Origin: JBJENW01 sp051880395
GTDB lineage: Bacteria; Bacillota; Clostridia; Lachnospirales; Lachnospiraceae
Assembly: GCA_051880395.1 (NCBI GenBank)
Contig: JBJENW010000155.1
Span: 1 to 13,700 of the forward strand
DNA length: 13,700 nucleotides
Reading direction: 5' to 3'
The translations under genes were made by a program, and so were the position numbers. Numbering within the stretch: the stretch's first letter is position 1; each line of letters opens with the position of its first letter. The notes under the pieces are model-generated. The model was given only the letters and a program-made list of their open reading frames with translations. It made no database searches and had not been told where the DNA came from. Shown here one piece after another: positions 1 to 5,602 of the stretch.

Positions 1-216
1 CACATCCTGTTCGCCCGGCTAAGAATCAAAATCGGATTCTTTTCCGGGCGGACAGGATGCACCACTTGTCCAACAATCAAAAAACAGCAAAGGCATCGCA
101 GAACTGCCCGTCGGAACTTACTATCATTTCTGTCAAAGCCACTCTGTCAGATGCCACCCGTGTTCTGTGCCTGCCCGAATCCCGGAAACTGTGTATTGGA
201 GACGGTAGGCTGAGAT
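1..216 (+). repeat. Long quasi-palindromic element A (right part only)
   Basis: The window begins inside this element. Positions 3-27 and 35-59 form the apical hairpin (one U.G-type mismatch in the outer 16 bp). They are followed by the right-arm motifs shared with element C: an AAAACAGCAAAGGCATC motif near 81-97, AACTTACTATCATTTCTGTC near 116-135, and ACTGTGTATTGGAG near 188-201. The variable stretch between the last two (about 138-187) differs from element C. It is complementary to the left arm of element D at the window end. The left arm is outside the window. Same orientation as C and D. No credible protein is encoded; open frames here come from the palindrome. Confidence 0.8.
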
Positions 217-479
217 CTGTTTCTAGGGGAAAGTGTTGCAGACGGAACGTATTCTGGAATTTATAAAAAATATGTATCTGCTCAGTACCTTCGCAGATAC
301 GCCGCAAGACCATAAGAAATCGGATCTGCCATTGTGGCATACATTTGTAAAATCTAAGCGTTCGCACTGATATCTCAGCAGTGCGAAGAACGTATACTTT
401 TTATCTAGTGAAATAAAGGTCGGACGAAACACAATCTTGAAAATCCAAAAAAGTATCGGATTCGCAACTCTTTTCCATA
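217..479. other. Gene-free spacer between elements A and B, with a hairpin
   Basis: No credible gene is seen on either strand. A clear hairpin is formed by TTCGCACTG (361-369) and CAGTGCGAA (378-386); no T-run follows, so it is not an obvious terminator. The first 50-60 bases after element A resemble, at a visibly diverged level, the reverse complement of the 50-60 bases before element B. The repeated unit of A and B may therefore extend beyond the ends seen in C. Confidence 0.5.
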
Positions 480-877
480 GCGAAAAATATCTCAACTTAC
501 CGTCTCCGATACATAGTTTCTGAAATTCGGCTGGGTGGGGCAACGGGGCGGCTGCTTTCAGAAGGGATTTGACAGAAATGCTAGTGAGTTTGGGTGGGCG
601 GATTTGCGATGCCTTTGCTGTTTTGCCGAGAGGCGTACAAGCTGTGCGTAGGTGTATGTGGGAGAAAGAGTCCGCTTCTGAGTCTTTCTCCCACATACAC
701 CTGCGTGCAGCTTGTACGACATTCGGAAAACTGCAAAAATAAAGCTTCGCAAATCCGCCCACCCAAACTCGACTTCATTTCTGTCAATCCCTTCTGAAAG
801 CAGCCGCCCCGTTGCCCCACCCAGCCGAATTTCGGAAACGTCCGTTTAGGATTTCTACAAGTTGAGATATTTTTCGC
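480..877 (-). repeat. Long quasi-palindromic element B (complete, 398 bp)
   Basis: A complete copy, inverted relative to A, C and D. It is bounded by 19-bp perfect terminal inverted repeats (480-498 and 859-877; GCGAAAAATATCTCAACTT and its complement). Inside are three nested paired arms: 522-569 with 786-833 (48 bp, perfect), 586-609 with 747-770 (24 bp, perfect), and 634-668 with 684-718 (35 bp, three mismatches that would be G.U pairs in a plus-strand transcript). The arms are separated by the same asymmetric motifs as in C when read on the minus strand. No transposase or other protein is encoded. It lies downstream of the 1020-1711 operon. Function is unknown: it could be a miniature transposable element, a structured RNA, or both. 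Confidence 0.85.
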
Positions 878-968
878 GCCATCTCCTTTTCAAAGAGTAG
901 TGGAGCCGATAAATTTTCGGGTAGCCAATAAAGTAGTGGTCGCAACACTTACACCCATATAAAGCGTA

Positions 969-1015
969 AAAAATGAACAGAAACAGAAAAGCTTGCGTTT
1001 ACCGTGCATTTTCTG
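969..1015 (-). terminator. Possible weak terminator after the DUF5721-like gene
   Basis: Read on the minus strand, CAGAAAA (complement of 1009-1015) can pair with TTTTCTG (complement of 984-990) just after the stop codon. A T-rich tract follows (complement of 969-983). The stem is AT-rich and the T-run is not adjacent, so this is tentative. Element B further downstream could also stop transcription. Confidence 0.3.
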
Positions 1016-1019
1016 TGAG

Positions 1020-1526
1020 TTATGTCAACACTTCGAAGGCAATTTCATGTTGTTTGAGAAATAATTGCAGCAGTCGGTCCCATTCGTGATCAAGGGTATG
1101 ATCGAGTGTAAAAGTCCGGTAGGCAATTCCTGTGACGCAACTGAGTTTTTGATTCGAAAAACGCACATGAAAGAAAATCGCGGACACATCGTCGCAGGAA
1201 TAAGAATCAGAGATACTTTTGATGGTATTTTCCGCATTTTTCGGGGAGAGCTGAAAGGTAAATTGGAACGAAAGCGGCGTTTTTTTTCCGCGGATCAGCT
1301 GGAAACACACCGAACGCAGAGAAGAAAAAGGCATGACCGGACAATCGAGAAGTCCTTGTTCTTCTAATTCGTCATTGGAAAAAAAATCTTTGTTCAGATG
1401 TCCGTCGATCGTGTATGTGACATTTGTGGAGATCGTTGCCTCCGACAATAAAAAATGGTCGAAGGTTTCCGATACCAGAAGTTTATTCATAAAATCCTTT
1501 ACATCAACGATTTGCAGTGCGATCAT
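1020..1526 (-). CDS. DUF5721-like hypothetical protein
   Basis: A 168-residue soluble protein with no signal peptide or membrane segment. From its opening (IALQIVDVKDFMNKLLVSE) and the block FLLSEATI...TYTIDGHLNKDFF, it resembles a Lachnospiraceae family I recall as DUF5721. That is a memory-based match and the function is unknown. The start at 1526 is supported by an AGGAG-type site about 7 bases upstream. That site lies in the 11-base gap after the stop of the DUF4250 gene (1538), so the two genes are almost certainly cotranscribed and probably translationally coupled. It is the last gene of the minus-strand block, with element B beyond it. An open frame on the opposite strand (1065-1367) has no ribosome site and is taken as a shadow. 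Confidence 0.75.
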   Translation of the reverse strand: MIALQIVDVKDFMNKLLVSETFDHFLLSEATISTNVTYTIDGHLNKDFFSNDELEEQGLLDCPVMPFSSLRSVCFQLIRGKKTPLSFQFTFQLSPKNAENTIKSISDSYSCDDVSAIFFHVRFSNQKLSCVTGIAYRTFTLDHTLDHEWDRLLQLFLKQHEIAFEVLT

Positions 1527-1537
1527 AGTATCTCCTC

Positions 1538-1711
1538 TTATACAAACTGATTCTGCGACGGATCATACGCATAATCGATCGTGGCAAGTGCAGATACGAT
1601 ATTCGATTTTGTACATGCTTTTGCGGCACAAAATTCGTCGAGCGTTGGATAGAAGTCGCGTAACTGGGTGTTTACATAGCTTAATAAGATAACAGGATCT
1701 TTTGGTAACAT
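1538..1711 (-). CDS. DUF4250 domain-containing small protein
   Basis: A 57-residue protein beginning MLPKDPVILLSYVNTQLRDF and ending TIDYAYDPSQNQFV. This is the full-length pattern of the DUF4250 family, short proteins common in Clostridia and of unknown function. The start is set at 1711 because an AGGAGAG site lies 7 bases upstream and family members begin MLPKDP. A longer in-frame extension back to 1933 would run through the tRNA gene and is rejected. It is the first gene of a two-gene unit with the DUF5721-like gene. No convincing separate promoter is visible in the short gap after the tRNA terminator, so expression may partly come from read-through of the tRNA promoter. Confidence 0.9.
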   Translation of the reverse strand: MLPKDPVILLSYVNTQLRDFYPTLDEFCAAKACTKSNIVSALATIDYAYDPSQNQFV

Positions 1712-1739
1712 AGAAATCTCTCCTTTTTTATAATGATGT

Positions 1740-1774
1740 AAAAAAAGTCTTATGCCCGTATTTGGGAATAAGAC
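1740..1774 (-). terminator. Rho-independent terminator of tRNA-Gly
   Basis: On the minus strand, GTCTTAT...ATAAGAC with inner CCC/GGG pairs (complement of 1747-1774) forms a hairpin. It is followed directly by a run of seven T (complement of 1740-1746). It begins about 10 bases after the tRNA 3' end. It lies 28 bases upstream of the DUF4250 start, so it separates the tRNA from that gene or attenuates transcription into it. Confidence 0.85.
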
Positions 1775-1784
1775 AAATAAAAAG

Positions 1785-1857
1785 AGCGCGAGACGGGACT
1801 CGAACCCGCGACCCCGACCTTGGCAAGGTCGTGCTCCACCAACTGAGCCACTCGCGC
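1785..1857 (-). tRNA. tRNA-Gly (anticodon GCC)
   Basis: A 73-nt cloverleaf on the minus strand. The acceptor stem GCGCGAG pairs with CTCGCGC. The D-arm is GCTC/GAGC. The anticodon stem CGACC/GGTCG encloses loop TTGCCAA, giving anticodon GCC (glycine). The T-arm is GCGGG-TTCGAGT-CCCGT, with one G.U pair at its end. The CCA end is not encoded. A strong promoter lies upstream at 1905-1933 and a terminator follows at 1740-1774. Confidence 0.97.
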
Positions 1858-1904
1858 ATAAAACCTTTTTAGAAGTTTGTGCCTTTGTGTCAGACACAAT
1901 ACAG

Positions 1905-1933
1905 AGTATACACGATGCTACAAGGTTTGTCAA
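1905..1933 (-). promoter_or_regulatory. Sigma-A promoter for tRNA-Gly
   Basis: Minus strand: a perfect -35 TTGACA (complement of 1928-1933), a 17-base spacer, and -10 TATACT (complement of 1905-1910). The mature tRNA 5' end (1857) lies about 47 bases downstream of the -10. Confidence 0.9.
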
Positions 1934-1965
1934 GCATTATTTTGAAAAATTTATATGTTTCAACC

Positions 1966-1994
1966 TTTACTTTTGTTTCAATGTCGGATAGAAT
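1966..1994 (+). promoter_or_regulatory. Probable promoter of the secreted Fn3 protein gene
   Basis: -35 TTTACT (1966-1971, 4 of 6), 17-base spacer, -10 TAGAAT (1989-1994, 5 of 6). It lies 44 bases before the start codon at 2039, with a GAAGGAG ribosome site at 2024-2030. Confidence 0.6.
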
Positions 1995-2038
1995 TATTTT
2001 GTGGAGTTTTATGTAAAAAATGAGAAGGAGCGAGAGAA

Positions 2039-3118
2039 ATGAAAACAAAATGGAAAGTAAAGGGAATGGTATTATTTGTGTTATGCAGTATTCTTATTAC
2101 CGTTATGCCGGCAAAAGAAGTAAAAGCGCAAAATTACCTTGGCACATTAAAATTCGGGGAGTCTTATAATTTTGATGAAACGGATGGAATGCGAAAATAT
2201 GATGTTGTGTTAAGCAAATCAGGTAGAATCAGAATCAATTTTATTGCAAATACATCTGATTCGATGGGAATTTTCTGGTATAATGATAATCAAGAAATTT
2301 GTTATGAAAACTGGGCATATAGCGGGAGTTTTAATGATTATATCGACCTAAAAGCGGGACGATATACGTTAATTTTTAGCGGAAGCACATTGTTTTGGGG
2401 AGGAAAACCACAAGACAGCACTCCGGCTACTGGAATCATGATCGCAAGTTTTGAGGATTCGAAAGAAACATATAAAGAAGATGAGCTTGAAACAAATGAT
2501 GAATATGGCGTTGCTTCTGAAATAAAATCTATTAATAAAACAAAAGTGTTAGGGCAGCTTGCAGTGAATGATAGTATAGATTATTATAGTTTTGATGTAA
2601 AAAATAGCCAAAATGTTACGATAAAATATAAAAGTCCGTTTAAATCTTCATCCGTGCATTTATTTAAGAGTTCTTTAGATTTAGAGACCTGGGAACAGGA
2701 TCTTGCATCTGGAAGTCATAAAATAGCACTTACGCTGCCAAAAGGGCATTATTATTTAGCAATTGAAAATGGCAATAATAGTATTACTGGTCAGTATATG
2801 TTGGAGTTTTCAACAAAAAAATTGCCAGCAGTTACATTAAAAAAAGTAACAAGTACAGCGGCAAAAACAATAAATGTCAGTTATGGAAAGGCTGCGGTAG
2901 GTGCATATCAGATTCAGATAGCAAAGGATTCCAAATTTACAAAATCGGCGAAAACTTACACATGTACCGGCACGAGCAAGACAATAAAAAATTTGCAGGC
3001 AAATCAAACATATTATGTAAGAGTCAGAACAGTTTCTTATGCAAATAGCGGGGCAAAACAATATAACTGTTATTCAGACTGGAGTAATGCTAAGAAGATA
3101 AAAGTAAAAAAGAAATAA
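2039..3118 (+). CDS. Secreted protein with PPC-like repeats and Fn3 domain
   Basis: A 359-residue exported protein. Residues 1-30 are a signal peptide (basic start, hydrophobic VLFVLCSILITVMPA, likely cleavage after VKA). Residues about 32-140 and 145-258 look like two beta-sandwich modules; the second has the pattern DELETNDEYGVAS...DSIDYYSFDV of bacterial pre-peptidase C-terminal (PPC) domains. Residues about 265-355 resemble a fibronectin type III domain (YGKAAVGAYQIQIAKDSKF, TYYVRVRTVS, YSDWSNAKKIKVKK). It ends in a lysine-rich tail with no LPXTG or membrane anchor, so it is probably secreted or bound to the wall by charge. The gene is clearly more AT-rich than the ATPase gene that follows. 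Monocistronic, with its own promoter and terminator. Substrate or partner unknown. Confidence 0.85.
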   Translation: MKTKWKVKGMVLFVLCSILITVMPAKEVKAQNYLGTLKFGESYNFDETDGMRKYDVVLSKSGRIRINFIANTSDSMGIFWYNDNQEICYENWAYSGSFNDYIDLKAGRYTLIFSGSTLFWGGKPQDSTPATGIMIASFEDSKETYKEDELETNDEYGVASEIKSINKTKVLGQLAVNDSIDYYSFDVKNSQNVTIKYKSPFKSSSVHLFKSSLDLETWEQDLASGSHKIALTLPKGHYYLAIENGNNSITGQYMLEFSTKKLPAVTLKKVTSTAAKTINVSYGKAAVGAYQIQIAKDSKFTKSAKTYTCTGTSKTIKNLQANQTYYVRVRTVSYANSGAKQYNCYSDWSNAKKIKVKKK

Positions 3119-3161
3119 GAAGATTAGATTTTTTCGAGCAGGAAAGCAGAAAAAATAGTCT

Positions 3162-3199
3162 CCCGGCATGGCAAAATAGTCATGTCGGGAATTTTTTTT
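3162..3199 (+). terminator. Rho-independent terminator of the secreted protein gene
   Basis: CCCGGCATG (3162-3170) pairs with CATGTCGGG (3181-3189; one G.U) around a 10-base loop, followed by a run of eight to nine T (3191-3199). Confidence 0.9.
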
Positions 3200-3215
3200 A
3201 CAAAAAGAAGTTCAT

Positions 3216-3244
3216 TTGCGCTTCCATTGCGAATCGTGTATACT
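3216..3244 (+). promoter_or_regulatory. Promoter of the PD-(D/E)XK ATPase gene
   Basis: -35 TTGCGC (3216-3221), 17-base spacer, -10 TATACT (3239-3244), 29 bases before the start codon at 3274. It lies just after the terminator of the previous gene. Confidence 0.7.
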
Positions 3245-3273
3245 AAAAGAAAAAGCGGAAAGGAAGAAAGACG

Positions 3274-4992
3274 ATGGCAGAAAAAATCAGTATCGGGAAA
3301 CAGGACTTTTCCAAAATCAGAGAAGAAAATAATTTTTATATTGATAAAACGACCTTTATCCGGGAATGGTGGGAGAGAGGGGATGATGTGACCCTCATTA
3401 CCCGTCCGCGCAGATTTGGAAAGACACTGACGATGAGCATGACGGAACAATTTTTCTCCATCGAGTATGCCGGGCGGGAGGATCTGTTTGAAGGACTGGA
3501 AATCTGGAAGGATGAGGAATACAGAAACCTGCAGGGAACCTATCCGGTGATTTCGCTTTCTTTTGCGAAGGTGAAAGAGACAGATTTTCCATCGGCGCGT
3601 GCAGCAATCTGTGCCATTTTGAAAGAAGTCTATAAGAAGTTTCGATTTTTAAAAGAAGATGATCGATTTTTGGATGTGGACCGGGCAGATTTTGACCGGA
3701 TCGCAAAAGATATGGATAACGTGGATGCGGCGAATTCCCTGAGTCAGTTATCGGAATTTTTGTACCGATACTATGGAAAAAAGGTGATCATTCTTCTGGA
3801 TGAATACGACACGCCGATGCAGGAAGCATATGTAAACGGGTACTGGAATGAGATGACAGCGTTCACTCGTTCTTTGTTCAATGCAACATTTAAGTCGAAT
3901 CCGTATCTGGAACGTGGCATTATGACCGGTATCACGAGAGTGAGCAAGGAATCGATTTTTTCTGACCTGAACAACCTGAATGTAGTGACCACGACATCAG
4001 AGGAATATGCCACGTCATTCGGTTTTACCGAAGAAGAAGTGTTCGCGTCCCTGGATCGATTTGGCTTAGGAGAACAAAAGCAGGAGGTAAAGCGCTGGTA
4101 CGATGGCTTTACGTTTGGAACGGTGACGGATATTTATAATCCGTGGTCGATCATCAACTTTCTTGCAAAAAAGAAGTACGGGGCGTATTGGGCGAATACC
4201 AGTTCAAACAGTCTGGTCGGAACATTGCTTCGCGAGGGAGACGAGGAGATCAAGGCGGATTTTGAACGGCTGCTGAAGGGTGAGTCGATCGTGCACGGAA
4301 TCGATGAACAGATCGTATATCAACAGCTCGACGAAAGTACGGAAGCAATCTGGAGTCTGCTGCTTGCCAGCGGCTATCTGAAAGTGCTCTCCACTGACGA
4401 CAGGGATCTGATGGAAAATGCGGGCGAACTGCAGTATGAACTGGCACTGACGAATTATGAAGTGCGCCTGATGTTTATAAATATGGTCAGAGGGTGGTTC
4501 GGCGGAGCGGGAAAACGAGCCTATAATGCATTTATTGATTCCATGCTAAAAGGAGATCTGGAAGGGATGAATGCATATATGAATGAAGTGGCACTGGAAT
4601 TATTCAGTGTCTTTGATACGGGAAAACATCCGTCCAAAAAGGAACCGGAACGGTTTTATCACGGATTTGTTCTGGGACTGATGGTGGAACTGCGAGATCG
4701 ATATACGATTACATCAAATCGGGAAAGTGGATTTGGCAGATATGATGTGATGCTAAAGCCCAAAGACACACAAAAAGACGATGCGATTCTGATTGAATTT
4801 AAAGTGAAATCCTCCTATCGGGAAAAAACACTGGAAGAAACCGTACAGGCAGCACTAAAGCAGATCGAGGAGAAAAAATATGAGACAGATCTGCTCTCCG
4901 AAGGATTCCCGAAAGAGCGGATTCGCAAATACGGATTTGCGTTTGAAGGACAGACGGTGCTGATCGGGGAAGAAGGCTTAATAAGCCGTTAA
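3274..4992 (+). CDS. AAA-ATPase-like protein with C-terminal PD-(D/E)XK module
   Basis: A 572-residue cytoplasmic protein matching the AAA-ATPase_like plus PDDEXK_9 architecture common and multi-copy in gut Bacteroidetes and Clostridia. The N-terminus (IGKQDFSKIREENNFYIDKT) is the family signature. The P-loop is the family's unusual RPRRFGKT form (Lys50) rather than GxxxxGKT. Walker B is IILLDEYD (Asp176, Glu177). The C-terminal block carries a nuclease-like set: Asp491 (GRYDVML), then Glu508 and Lys510 (LIEFKVK). Full length for the family. RBS AAGGAAG lies before ATG 3274. Its role is not established; defence, DNA transactions or toxin-like roles have been guessed for the family. It has its own promoter and is followed by a mobile hairpin and a dead LRR gene. 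Confidence 0.85.
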   Translation: MAEKISIGKQDFSKIREENNFYIDKTTFIREWWERGDDVTLITRPRRFGKTLTMSMTEQFFSIEYAGREDLFEGLEIWKDEEYRNLQGTYPVISLSFAKVKETDFPSARAAICAILKEVYKKFRFLKEDDRFLDVDRADFDRIAKDMDNVDAANSLSQLSEFLYRYYGKKVIILLDEYDTPMQEAYVNGYWNEMTAFTRSLFNATFKSNPYLERGIMTGITRVSKESIFSDLNNLNVVTTTSEEYATSFGFTEEEVFASLDRFGLGEQKQEVKRWYDGFTFGTVTDIYNPWSIINFLAKKKYGAYWANTSSNSLVGTLLREGDEEIKADFERLLKGESIVHGIDEQIVYQQLDESTEAIWSLLLASGYLKVLSTDDRDLMENAGELQYELALTNYEVRLMFINMVRGWFGGAGKRAYNAFIDSMLKGDLEGMNAYMNEVALELFSVFDTGKHPSKKEPERFYHGFVLGLMVELRDRYTITSNRESGFGRYDVMLKPKDTQKDDAILIEFKVKSSYREKTLEETVQAALKQIEEKKYETDLLSEGFPKERIRKYGFAFEGQTVLIGEEGLISR

Positions 4993-4998
4993 TCATGA

Positions 4999-5450
4999 AA
5001 GGATGCGTCCTCCTTTAAAGTAACATGTTCTCTCGGAATCTCTTTGTGCTTGATTTTGTGAGATGATTTTTTGTCAGATGTGCACAAATTTATGAGGCGT
5101 ACGTGGAGCGTACGTTGATTAAATTTGTGTGCATCTGACGGAAAATCAGCCGCAAAAGCGGGCGCAAGGGAGATTCCGAGAGAACATTAACAGCAATCGG
5201 AGACAATGTCTTTAAAGACTGCAAATCCCTGACGAGTGTCACTATCGGAAAAAATGCCTTTAGCGGAGATAAGAATTTAAAGAAGATCACGATTCAGACG
5301 AAGCAGTTGAAGAAGATTGAAACCAATGCTTTTAAAGGAATCCATGCGAAGGCAACGATCAAAGTCCCATCCGCACAGAAAAAAACATATAAAAAACTGC
5401 TGACAAAAAAGACCGGATTTAATGAAAAGATGACGAAACTGACAAAATAA
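4999..5450 (+). pseudogene. Remnant of a BspA-type leucine-rich-repeat surface protein
   Basis: Only the 3' end of a gene remains. In frame from 5184 to the stop at 5448-5450 it reads AIGDNVFKDCKSLTSVTIG, then KNAFSGDKNLKKITI, and ends with a VPSAQKKTYKKLL tail. These are the repeat and C-terminal patterns of BspA-like LRR proteins, which are extracellular adhesins or surface proteins. There is no start codon, signal sequence or ribosome site. The frame is interrupted by the 163-bp element at 5025-5187. Joining 5020 to 5188 restores SSFKVTAIGDNVF, so codons 4999-5024 belong to the same gene. Upstream of 4999 there is a stop and then the ATPase gene, so the 5' part is deleted or elsewhere. Confidence 0.8.
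5025..5187 (+). mobile_element. 163-bp palindromic insertion with TAAC target duplication
   Basis: A nearly complete inverted repeat. The termini 5025-5042 and 5170-5187 are 18-bp perfect complements (ATGTTCTCTCGGAATCTC and its complement). Pairing continues inward to a CGTACG-TGGAG-CGTACG tip. The element is flanked exactly by direct TAAC repeats (5021-5024 and 5188-5191). Removing it with one TAAC rejoins a BspA-LRR reading frame, which argues for a true insertion. It encodes no protein, so it would need a transposase acting in trans. Nearly all arm mismatches are G.U type if transcribed from the plus strand. It is not similar in sequence to elements A-D. Confidence 0.85.
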
Positions 5451-5466
5451 GAAAAGCAGAAAAAAC

Positions 5467-5565
5467 GAAAAAGTCATTCAAAAAAGTGTTACAAATCAAG
5501 AAAAAGTCGCTTGAAAAAGTATACAAAATCTCGAAAAGTCCCTTGAAAAAATATACATTTCCAGA
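5467..5565 (+). repeat. Three 33-bp tandem repeats upstream of the AAA_14 gene
   Basis: Copies start at 5467, 5500 and 5533, each opening GAAAAAGTC or GAAAAGTC. Copies 2 and 3 share a CTTGAAAAA-TATACA core. Copy 3 contains the -35 box of the promoter for the 5603 gene. The 33-bp period is about three helical turns, which suits stacked protein-binding sites or promoter duplications. Copy 1 is the most diverged. Confidence 0.65.
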
Positions 5566-5571
5566 TATACT
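5543..5571 (+). promoter_or_regulatory. Promoter of the AAA_14/DUF4143 gene
   Basis: -35 TTGAAA (5543-5548), 17-base spacer, -10 TATACT (5566-5571), 31 bases before the start codon. It lies in the third unit of the 33-bp tandem repeat. Confidence 0.8.
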
Positions 5572-5602
5572 ATAAGTCTGACATGTTAGGAGATGAATAA
5601 CG

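Noticed and set aside
223..762. A 179-codon minus-strand open frame and several overlapping frames across elements A and B
   Set aside because: They run through both arms of the palindrome, show no domain, no ribosome site and low-complexity composition; open frames arise in mirror pairs from the inverted repeat.
1712..1933. N-terminal extension of the DUF4250 gene
   Set aside because: It would translate through the tRNA-Gly gene and its terminator; the family start MLPKDP with its own AGGAGAG site is at 1711.
4996..5020. Short AAAGGA/TCCTTT hairpin after the first ATPase gene as its terminator
   Set aside because: The stem is only six pairs and no T-run follows; the sequence is better explained as the coding remnant of the LRR gene.
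5467..5565. CRISPR-like repeat array
   Set aside because: The units are contiguous tandem repeats without spacers, diverged between copies, and no cas genes are near.
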